Shown: positions 57,568 to 64,000 of the stretch, in pieces | Numbering within the stretch: the stretch's first letter is position 1 | How the letters are laid out: each line of letters opens with the position of its first letter | NCBI GenBank assembly: GCA_002728135.1 | Contig: PBVE01000002.1 | Coordinates: 327,725-391,724 of the forward strand | DNA length: 64,000 nt | Source of the DNA: Rhodospirillaceae bacterium | GTDB lineage: Bacteria > Pseudomonadota > Alphaproteobacteria > UBA828 | Reading direction: 5' to 3' | The notes under the pieces: generated by a model | Seen by the model: the letters and a program-made list of their open reading frames with translations, nothing else | Told to the model about the DNA's origin: nothing | The model's database searches: none | Made by a program: the position numbers and the translations under genes

Positions 57568-59490
57568 TTAAGTTTTCTTTAAAAGGCCTATAGATAAAAT
57601 TGAGGAAAGTCTACGGGTAAACGCAACTGGATCTCCCAAAGCTTGACCCTCCAGAATCTTTGCTTGGTCAAATAATAGGTGTGCTGCATCTGTTAAAATA
57701 TCTGATGAACCTTCTTCACTTACCATTGCAGCAAGACCCTGAATCATATCGTGTCTGGGGTTTATTTCCAACACGCGCTGTTGTTCTTCGACGGGTTGTT
57801 TGTGAATCTGTAAAAGGCGTTCTAAATGAATATCAACATCACCAGTATCAGCTATCAAACAAACTGGGCTATCGGTTAAACGCTCAGATGACCTTACATC
57901 CTTTACAGAATCGCCAAGGGTAAGTTTGACTACAGCAATTAACTTATCTACTTCACCTTGTGATTCATTTTTTATATCAGAACTTGAGGTCTTATCTTGT
58001 AGCTCAAATTCGCTTAAATCCATATTTCCCTGAGTTACTGATTGAAATTTCTTATCATTCCATGTTCCTACTACTGGCAACCAAAATTGATCTACTGGGT
58101 CTGTCATTATTAGAACTTCAATTCCACGAGCTTTAAAACCTTCAAGATGAGGGCTGGATCGAGCAGTTAACTCATTCTCAGCAGATAAATAGTAAATTGA
58201 AGATTGTTTTTCGGGCATTCGTGAAATATAGTCTGACAAAGATACCCAAACATCAGTATCTAATGTTGATCTAAACATAGCTAATTCTATTATTTTATCT
58301 TTATTTATTGGATCTTCATAAATACCTTCTTTAAGCACAGCACCAAAGTTTCTCCAAAAATCTTCGTATGCTGATTTATCTTTTGCAGCGGTTTTAAGTT
58401 CTGCTAACACTCGTTTTGTCAAACCGTTTTTGATTTTGGATAAAATTGGATTATGCTGGAGTGTTTCCCTACTAATGTTTAGGGGTAAATCAGAAGAGTC
58501 AACTACTCCCCTCAGAAACCTTAACCAAGCTGGGATTAAGCCCTCACAATCATCAGAAATAAAAACCTTTCTAACATAGAGTTTAACCTTGTGTTGCCTT
58601 TTTACATCAAAAAGGTCAAAAGGCGGAGTATCTGGAACATACAGCAATGCTGTATATTCTATTTTTCCCTCAGCATGCATGTGAATTGTCCGCCAGGGTT
58701 CTGCTGTTGAATGTGAAATATTCTTATAAAAATCCACGTAAGACTCGTTACTTATCTCTGTTTTTGATCTGGTCCATATTGCAGATGCTTTATTTATTAT
58801 TTCAGGTACATTGCCTTCCTCATTAAAATTTACTGGGATATCAATATGGTCAGAGTAAGATTTAATGATTTCTTTTATTCTGAATGGATCTAAAAACTCT
58901 TTTTCCGCCTTACGTAAATGAAGAATTATCTTTGCCCCTCGCTTAGCATCTGGAAATGGTTCTATATTAAAAGCCCCCTTTCCATCTGATACCCATTTAT
59001 AACCTTCAGAAGATTCGGCGTGCCTGGTAATAACTTCAACTTTGTTTGCAACCATAAAAGCTGAGTAGAATCCAACACCAAAACGGCCTATTAGCTGGGG
59101 CTCTTCTTTCTTTTGATTTTTAAGATTTGCAACAAATGACTCTGTTCCAGACTTTGCTATAGTGCCAAGGTTATCAATTAACTCTTCTCGGCTCATACCT
59201 ATACCATTATCAGTAATTGTTAGAATACCTGCAGCCTTGTCAGTGGTTATCGTAACATTTAATTCTGTGTCTTTATCGAGAAGATTTGGGTCAGTTAAAG
59301 CTTTATACCGAGCCTTATCGCAAGCATCAGAAGCATTTGAAATTAATTCTCGGAGAAAAATTTCTTTATCCTGATATAGACTATTGATCATAAGATCTAA
59401 TAGTTTTCCAACTTCTGCTTCAAACTTATGTTTTTCTGGCTTGCTAGACTGTTTTTTAGAGTCTGACTGTATTTTTTGTTTATCGCTCAT
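57568..59490 (-). CDS. htpG: Chaperone HtpG (Hsp90)
   Basis: A dimeric ATP-dependent chaperone. The N-terminal GHKL domain has ELISNASDACDK, DNGIGMSREEL and GRFGVGFYSAFMVA; the middle domain carries SRETLQHNPIL; the C-terminal dimerisation domain ends near LIADTGDVDIHLERLL and beyond. Length 640 is standard. A heat-shock-type promoter lies upstream. Confidence 0.97.
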   Translation of the reverse strand: MSDKQKIQSDSKKQSSKPEKHKFEAEVGKLLDLMINSLYQDKEIFLRELISNASDACDKARYKALTDPNLLDKDTELNVTITTDKAAGILTITDNGIGMSREELIDNLGTIAKSGTESFVANLKNQKKEEPQLIGRFGVGFYSAFMVANKVEVITRHAESSEGYKWVSDGKGAFNIEPFPDAKRGAKIILHLRKAEKEFLDPFRIKEIIKSYSDHIDIPVNFNEEGNVPEIINKASAIWTRSKTEISNESYVDFYKNISHSTAEPWRTIHMHAEGKIEYTALLYVPDTPPFDLFDVKRQHKVKLYVRKVFISDDCEGLIPAWLRFLRGVVDSSDLPLNISRETLQHNPILSKIKNGLTKRVLAELKTAAKDKSAYEDFWRNFGAVLKEGIYEDPINKDKIIELAMFRSTLDTDVWVSLSDYISRMPEKQSSIYYLSAENELTARSSPHLEGFKARGIEVLIMTDPVDQFWLPVVGTWNDKKFQSVTQGNMDLSEFELQDKTSSSDIKNESQGEVDKLIAVVKLTLGDSVKDVRSSERLTDSPVCLIADTGDVDIHLERLLQIHKQPVEEQQRVLEINPRHDMIQGLAAMVSEEGSSDILTDAAHLLFDQAKILEGQALGDPVAFTRRLSSILSIGLLKKT

Positions 59491-59518
59491 TATATTACCT
59501 CGCCATTGGTTACCAATC

Positions 59519-59551
59519 TAACACCCACACTTGCGCCAGATATGGGTGTTA
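59519..59551. repeat. 9-bp inverted repeat over the htpG promoter -10
   Basis: TAACACCCA and TGGGTGTTA are perfect arms with a 15-nt spacer. The repeat overlaps the -10 and the expected start point of htpG, where a repressor would act. It is not a CIRCE element, whose arms are TTAGCACTC/GAGTGCTAA. Confidence 0.5.
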
Positions 59552-59567
59552 ATACAAAATCTTCAAG
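59540..59567 (-). promoter_or_regulatory. RpoH (sigma-32)-type promoter of htpG
   Basis: On the minus strand CCTTGAAG (CTTGAA at 59567-59562) is followed after 14 nt by ACCCATAT (CCCATAT at 59546-59540). The consensus is CTTGAA-N13-15-CCCCATnT. The -10 lies 50 nt before the htpG start, as expected of a heat-shock gene. Confidence 0.7.
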
Positions 59568-59624
59568 GTATGATTTTATAATGAACTATTACAATTTATT
59601 TTTTTTATATTAGATTTAATCTCT

Positions 59625-62123
59625 ATGCGACATTTGCCTAAATCAAAAACAAAGATCTCTGCAATCTTAGGCCCTACAAATACTGGCAAAACACATTTTG
59701 CTATAGAGAGAATGCTATGCCACCAAACAGGGATGATTGGGCTACCTCTTCGTCTATTAGCAAGAGAAGTCTATGAACGTTTACTTACTAAAAAACTACC
59801 TTATGAAGTTGCTCTGATAACCGGTGAAGAAAAACTAATCCCTGAGAATCCAAAATTTTATGTTTGCACAGTTGAGGCTATGCCCCTCGACCGCAAAGTT
59901 GATTGCATCATTATAGATGAAGTTCAACTTGCCGCTGACCGTGACCGAGGACATATTTTTACTGAGCGGATTTTAAACGCAAGAGGGTTATCTGAAACTA
60001 TTTTTTTGGGTGCTGATACAATTCGACCTATTCTTAAATCTCTCGTACCTGAGATTACAATAAAAAAACGTGATCGCCTATCCAAACTAGAAGGTGTCGG
60101 ATATCATAAACTTGGAAGATTATTGCCTCGAAGTGCAGTAATAACTTTTTCAGCACAGCAAGTTTATGAACAAGCAGAATCTTTGAGAGCCCATAAGGGG
60201 GGTTGTGTTATTGTGCTTGGAGCTTTGAGTCCCCAGACAAGAAATGCACAAATAGATTTATACCAATCTGGAGAAGTTGATTATATGGTTGCCACCGATG
60301 CTATCGGAATGGGCTTAAATATGGATTTAAATCATGTTGCATTTGCTTCAAATAAAAAATTTGATGGATACTCTACTCGTCGACTTTTTAATTCAGAAAT
60401 TGCACAAATAGCCGGTCGAGCAGGCAGATATCTAACAAATGGTACATTTGGTACTACTAATAAAATACCATCATTTGATGAAGCAAGTGTTGCTGCCGTC
60501 GAAGAACATCGATTCCCTTCCATACGTCAAGTATTTTGGCGTAATAGCAAACTTGATTTTCATTCTATAAAAGCCCTTATAAATAGCTTGGAAGTTCCAC
60601 CACCATATCCAAACTTAAGACGTAAGGGTGACGCAGACGACCAAACTATACTAACTACCTTGAGTGCTAATCAAACAATTCGGGATCGTTTAAATAGCTC
60701 TCAAAGCCTTAAATTATTTTGGGAAACATGCCAAATTCCTGATTTTACAAAAACACTGACTGAAAACCATGCTTCATTAATCTCAAAAGTTTTCCTTAAT
60801 TTATGTGATTACGGAAACCTTCCAGATCATTGGGTAAATGGCCACCTTTCAAAACTAGATAGAACGGACGGAGATATTGATTCACTTACTGCCCGCATTA
60901 GTCATATTAGAACTTGGACATATATTGCACATAGAAACAATTGGCTAGCTAATACAAAAAATTGGCAAGAAAAAACTAGATCCATAGAAGATCGACTTTC
61001 TGATTCTCTACACAAAAAACTGACCCAACGATTTGTAGATAAACGAATTAGTATCTTAACAAGAGATATTAGAAGAAATAAAAAACTTATATCGGCTGTA
61101 AAAAATAATGGTGAAGTTATTGTGGAAGGTCATAAGGTAGGAAAATTATCGGGTCTTCTATTTACACCTGATGAGGATATTAGAACAGATAAAGCAATTA
61201 ATTCCGCTATAAGACGAGTTTTACCTTTAGAAATAAAACGTAATGCAAACAAAATTTTGCATTCTCCAGATCAATTTTTCACACTACAACTAGAAATAAA
61301 CAATAAGTTTTTTGGAAAAATTTTATGGAATGATACCCCAATTGCAAAATTAAAAAAAAGTCAGACTATTTTACACCCAACTGTAGCTATTTTAAATAGC
61401 GAGAATTTGGATAATGGGGATCGCCAAAAAATTTCATCACGGATTGATCAATGGTTGAAGCAGGAAATCAGAAAGAAATTATTTCATTTGTTTTCTTTGC
61501 AAGATTCGTTTCTATCTGGGCCTACAGCCGGAGTAGCATATCAGCTAAGAGAAAATTTGTCTGTTATACCCAAAGATAATATAAATAAAACTCTAAAGCA
61601 TTTAACCAAAAGTGAACGAAAAATATTAAAAAAACACGACATTTGTGTTGGAAAATTAGCCGTTTATTTGCCTTCTAGCCTTAAACCACTTGCAAGAAAC
61701 TTAAATGGTCTTTTGTGGTGGGTATATAATGATAAAAAGGGGTCGCCTATTCAACCTCACTCCTCATGTACATCATTTATAAAAACTCCAGGAATACCAG
61801 ATGAGTTTTATAGATCTATTGGATTTGAACCACTAGGTCCAAGAGTAATTCGCATAGATATAGCGGAACGTATTTCTCAAATCCTACATCATCGAGCCAA
61901 GAATGGGCCTATCACTTTAGATAGAAAGCTGATGGGTATTCTAGCTTGCCCCAGCAAAGACTATACTGGGGTAATCAAGGCCTTTGGTTATGAAAATGAC
62001 GTTGTAAAAATTTCAAAGAATCCAAGATATAGAAAAATCAAAAAAATACAAAAGAGTATGAAAAACACCTCAAGTGATAGAACTTCTCCATTTTCTATAC
62101 TCTCTAATCTAGAATTAAATTAA
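59625..62123 (+). CDS. Suv3-like DEAD/DEAH-box RNA helicase
   Basis: An 832-residue superfamily 2 helicase of the mitochondrial SUV3 type found in alphaproteobacteria. Motif I is GPTNTGKT (16-23), motif II DEVQ (98-101), the RecA-2 lobe has VATDAIGMGLNMD, and motif VI is EIAQIAGRAGRY. A long C-terminal helical region follows. It probably unwinds RNA for degradation or ribosome work. It is divergent from htpG and 10 nt upstream of the S4-domain gene. Confidence 0.9.
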   Translation: MRHLPKSKTKISAILGPTNTGKTHFAIERMLCHQTGMIGLPLRLLAREVYERLLTKKLPYEVALITGEEKLIPENPKFYVCTVEAMPLDRKVDCIIIDEVQLAADRDRGHIFTERILNARGLSETIFLGADTIRPILKSLVPEITIKKRDRLSKLEGVGYHKLGRLLPRSAVITFSAQQVYEQAESLRAHKGGCVIVLGALSPQTRNAQIDLYQSGEVDYMVATDAIGMGLNMDLNHVAFASNKKFDGYSTRRLFNSEIAQIAGRAGRYLTNGTFGTTNKIPSFDEASVAAVEEHRFPSIRQVFWRNSKLDFHSIKALINSLEVPPPYPNLRRKGDADDQTILTTLSANQTIRDRLNSSQSLKLFWETCQIPDFTKTLTENHASLISKVFLNLCDYGNLPDHWVNGHLSKLDRTDGDIDSLTARISHIRTWTYIAHRNNWLANTKNWQEKTRSIEDRLSDSLHKKLTQRFVDKRISILTRDIRRNKKLISAVKNNGEVIVEGHKVGKLSGLLFTPDEDIRTDKAINSAIRRVLPLEIKRNANKILHSPDQFFTLQLEINNKFFGKILWNDTPIAKLKKSQTILHPTVAILNSENLDNGDRQKISSRIDQWLKQEIRKKLFHLFSLQDSFLSGPTAGVAYQLRENLSVIPKDNINKTLKHLTKSERKILKKHDICVGKLAVYLPSSLKPLARNLNGLLWWVYNDKKGSPIQPHSSCTSFIKTPGIPDEFYRSIGFEPLGPRVIRIDIAERISQILHHRAKNGPITLDRKLMGILACPSKDYTGVIKAFGYENDVVKISKNPRYRKIKKIQKSMKNTSSDRTSPFSILSNLELN

Positions 62124-62133
62124 GGTTTTCCAT

Positions 62134-62424
62134 GTGAGCATTATTTCTAAAAAAACATTATCAGCAAACCATAACAGATTGGATAAATGGCTGTGGCACG
62201 CAAGATTTTTTCGCACTCGTGGTTTGGCTCAGCAATTATGTAAAAAACAAATTATTCGAGTAAATGGTGTAAGAGTTATAAAAGCAAATACAACAATAAA
62301 AAAAGATGATATTTTAACCTTCCCAAAAGGTAATAAGATAATAGTAATTAAGATAATTGAAATACCAAAAACTCGCCTTTCAGCAAAAAATTCGATTTCT
62401 TTATTTGAAGAAGTAAAATTATAA
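62134..62424 (+). CDS. S4-domain RNA-binding protein (Hsp15-like)
   Basis: A 96-residue protein with an S4 RNA-binding domain: RLDKWLWHARFFRTRGLAQQLC and IIRVNGVRVIKANTTIKKDD. In E. coli the relative Hsp15 rescues free 50S subunits. The start is GTG 62134. The arrangement helicase-S4 protein-fdxA is conserved in many alphaproteobacteria, which suggests an RNA-related unit. Confidence 0.88.
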   Translation: MSIISKKTLSANHNRLDKWLWHARFFRTRGLAQQLCKKQIIRVNGVRVIKANTTIKKDDILTFPKGNKIIVIKIIEIPKTRLSAKNSISLFEEVKL

Positions 62425-62551
62425 AGCATATAATTTAGTTAATTCGAATAATACATTAATTTAATTATTAATGAGCTATAATGAGAAAAGTTTTTATTAA
62501 AATTATCTAATAAATGTTGAGGAAATAAGATACCTATGCTAGGCAGCCACA

Positions 62552-63013
62552 ATGTTAAAAAAATTTAAAAAATTCTTTGGAGAATCTAACTCCGAGGTAA
62601 CTAATAAAAATATAATTGATGACAAGTTGAAACTTGGAGCAGCTGCCCTACTTGTGGAAGCGGCTCTTATGGATGAAAACTTTGATGATAATGAACGCCT
62701 AGCAATAACAAAAGTTCTTATGAATTATTTTAATTTAACAGAGCAAGAATCCGATTTACTTCTAACAAAAGCCGAGTTTGAACAGGAAAAAGCAATTGAT
62801 ATTTACAGATTTACACAATCTATCAATGATGCAGTAAGTATTTCGGATAGAAAACAGGTGATTCAGATGCTATGGGAGGTTGTTTATGCAGATGGTATCC
62901 TTGATAAATATGAATCTGCATTAATTAGACAATTGACTGGCTTACTTCATATAACTGATTCAGAAAGTGCAGAGGCAAAGAGGCAAGCACTTAAAGCTAG
63001 GTCTCAAAAATAA
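62552..63013 (+). CDS. TerB-like protein
   Basis: A 153-residue all-helical protein. ALLVEAALMDENFDDNERLAITKVL and LWEVVYADGILDKYESALIRQLTGLL are the repeated acidic motifs of the TerB family. These proteins appear in stress or metal responses, but the role here is unknown. It separates the S4 gene from fdxA. Confidence 0.8.
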   Translation: MLKKFKKFFGESNSEVTNKNIIDDKLKLGAAALLVEAALMDENFDDNERLAITKVLMNYFNLTEQESDLLLTKAEFEQEKAIDIYRFTQSINDAVSISDRKQVIQMLWEVVYADGILDKYESALIRQLTGLLHITDSESAEAKRQALKARSQK

Positions 63014-63150
63014 TTACAAACTTAAAGTTGGCAAAACCGATGTTAACGATTAATTAATAAACTATTACGAATCGCTTGGATTAGACTAAAATTAATTTTA
63101 GGTTTAATAGAGATTATGTATTTAGGGGAAAATAACGCAATGAGGAATGC

Positions 63151-63492
63151 ATGACCTATTTGGTAACTGAAGCTTGCATTCGGTGCAAATTTCAAGACTG
63201 TGTAGAAGTTTGCCCGGTTGACTGCTTTTATGAAGGAGACAATATGCTTGTCATTCACCCGGATGAATGTATCGACTGTGGTGTCTGTGAGCCAGAATGT
63301 CCGGTTGAAGCAATCGTACCTGACACTGGCAGTGAAGATGAGTCTTTAAAGTGGCTTGAAATTAACAGGAAATATGCAGAAAGCTGGCCAAATATTACCA
63401 GAAAAGGTGATGTTCCAGAAGATGCAGATGATTTCCGCGATGAAAGTGATAAGTTTGAAAAATTTTTCTCTGAAGAGCCTGGCGAATCCTAA
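63151..63492 (+). CDS. fdxA: 7Fe ferredoxin FdxA
   Basis: A 113-residue ferredoxin with one 3Fe-4S and one 4Fe-4S cluster. The cysteines lie at 9, 12, 17, 21 and 25 and at 40, 43, 46 and 50 in the pattern [17 protein letters not shown] and [12 protein letters not shown]. The acidic C-terminal tail is typical of alphaproteobacteria. CarD normally follows; here a 286-nt gap and an H1-like repeat frame follow. Confidence 0.95.
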   Translation: MTYLVTEACIRCKFQDCVEVCPVDCFYEGDNMLVIHPDECIDCGVCEPECPVEAIVPDTGSEDESLKWLEINRKYAESWPNITRKGDVPEDADDFRDESDKFEKFFSEEPGES

Positions 63493-63778
63493 TTAGATCA
63501 AAAAAGGAACATATGTGAACATATCATGATAATAGTGATTCGTTTTAGAGTCTTAAGTTTAAATTTAATAATTATCTGATTTATTTACCACATATAAATC
63601 CTCGGAGGGCAGCACTTTCTTCCTAAATTCAATATCAAGCCCATTGGGAAATATTCTTTATCAACTTTTGTTAGCAAATAAAATTCAATGCTAAAGCAAA
63701 AATTTAAACTACTGATTCTGGATATTTAATTAACTGACCATTTATATAAATAAACATAAAAAATGAAAGACTTTAGAG
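63493..63778. other. Non-coding gap after fdxA
   Basis: I see no coding frame in these 286 nt. There is an 8-bp direct repeat (GAACATAT) near 63508-63528 and AT-rich sequence that may hold the promoter of the following gene, but no clear -35/-10 pair or terminator. Confidence 0.6.
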
Positions 63779-64000
63779 ATGGCTATATTAAAACCTAGTA
63801 AAACAAAAGGTAGAGCGTCCAAAGCTTCATCAAAACCAAGTAAGATTAAAAATAAACTCAATAAAGCAAAATCATCAGTTAAGGCTAAAAAGACTGCCGT
63901 AACAGCAAAAAAGACTACTCCAAAAGCTAAAAAAGCTGCCGTAACAGCAAAAAAGACTACTCCAAAAGCTAAAAAGACTGCCGTAACAGCAAAAAAGACT
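63779..64000 (+). CDS. Histone-H1-like Lys-rich repeat protein, 3' end outside window (possibly the N-terminus of a CarD protein)
   Basis: An open frame of 74 codons from ATG 63779 runs to the window end. It begins MAILKPSKTKGRASKASSK and then enters tandem 14-residue units AKKTAVTAKKTTPK, very rich in Lys, Ala and Thr. This is the composition of bacterial H1-like nucleic-acid-binding tails. The gene after fdxA in alphaproteobacteria is usually carD, so the repeats may be an N-terminal extension of CarD; that is an inference from gene order only. Confidence 0.7.
   Translation, partial: MAILKPSKTKGRASKASSKPSKIKNKLNKAKSSVKAKKTAVTAKKTTPKAKKAAVTAKKTTPKAKKTAVTAKKT
63884..64000 (+). repeat. 42-bp tandem repeat encoding H1-like units
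   Basis: Units start at 63884, 63926 and 63968 with a period of exactly 42 nt, so the reading frame is kept. The second unit differs from the first by a GCT for ACT change plus a silent AAA for AAG, and the third is cut by the window edge. Confidence 0.9.

Noticed and set aside
59519..59551. CIRCE element at htpG
   Set aside because: Arm sequence and 15-nt spacer differ from CIRCE (9-nt spacer, TTAGCACTC arms).

Overview
The window is an AT-rich, densely packed chromosomal segment of a free-living alphaproteobacterium. Several gene orders point there: sdhCDAB, then mdh-sucC-sucD-lpd, xerC/tal/priA next to atpHAGDC, rplU-rpmA followed by obgE-proB-proA-nadD-rsfS-rlmH-gpmI-ctpA with rppH, thrS-infC-rpmI-rplT-pheS-pheT, and Suv3-like helicase-S4 protein-fdxA. 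Short intergenic gaps, many 1-8 nt overlaps, high AT content and a sparse set of regulators suggest a streamlined, probably marine lineage related to Rhodospirillales. The species cannot be named from this sequence alone. No CRISPR array, insertion sequence, prophage, rRNA gene or integrase-associated island is visible.

Layout. 1-0.7 kb is the 3' end of a glycosyltransferase-like gene. 0.8-9.2 kb holds TCA-cycle genes: succinate dehydrogenase, malate dehydrogenase, succinyl-CoA ligase and dihydrolipoamide dehydrogenase. The two genes normally found between sucD and lpd (sucA, sucB) are absent. 9.2-18.3 kb has xerC and a transaldolase on the minus strand, then priA and the F1 ATP synthase operon. 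18.4-28.4 kb is a ferritin-like di-iron protein followed by a long minus-strand housekeeping block. 28.4-29.4 kb is rplU (with an unusual Lys-rich tail) and tRNA-Ser(CGA). 29.4-32.1 kb has a Lin0512-family protein, an HD+GAF fusion protein and an unrecognised partner. 32.3-40.8 kb is the most accessory-like part: a class I CoA-transferase pair, a MOSC protein, a split TPP-dependent decarboxylase (ComDE-like), two luciferase-like monooxygenase family oxidoreductases flanking an NTF2-like protein, an SLC13-type permease and a TusA protein. 41-50.2 kb is tRNA-Ser(GGA), a small membrane protein and the translation block lepA / pheTS / rplT / rpmI / infC / thrS. 50.2-64 kb has two glycosyltransferases, an alpha/beta hydrolase with TlpA and CcdA redox proteins, an SDR, queG, a GST, htpG, a Suv3-like RNA helicase, an S4 protein, a TerB-like protein, fdxA and the start of a histone-H1-like repeat protein.

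The most notable observations are as follows. (1) thrS ends at a TAA, after which the same frame continues for 24 codons that look like the missing C-terminus of ThrRS; a single C-to-T change in a CAA codon would explain it. (2) infC appears to start at a rare ATA codon with a well-placed Shine-Dalgarno, upstream of the first ATG. (3) sucAB is missing, and two perfect inverted repeats sit in the gap. (4) A 42-bp tandem repeat encodes an H1-like Lys/Ala/Thr region at the position where alphaproteobacteria usually carry carD. (5) htpG has a heat-shock sigma-factor-type promoter with an inverted repeat lying over its -10. (6) The HD-GAF protein and its unrecognised neighbour look like an uncharacterised sensory pair.

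All residue numbers refer to the start I chose for each gene. Family assignments come from motif recognition by reading; no database search was run.
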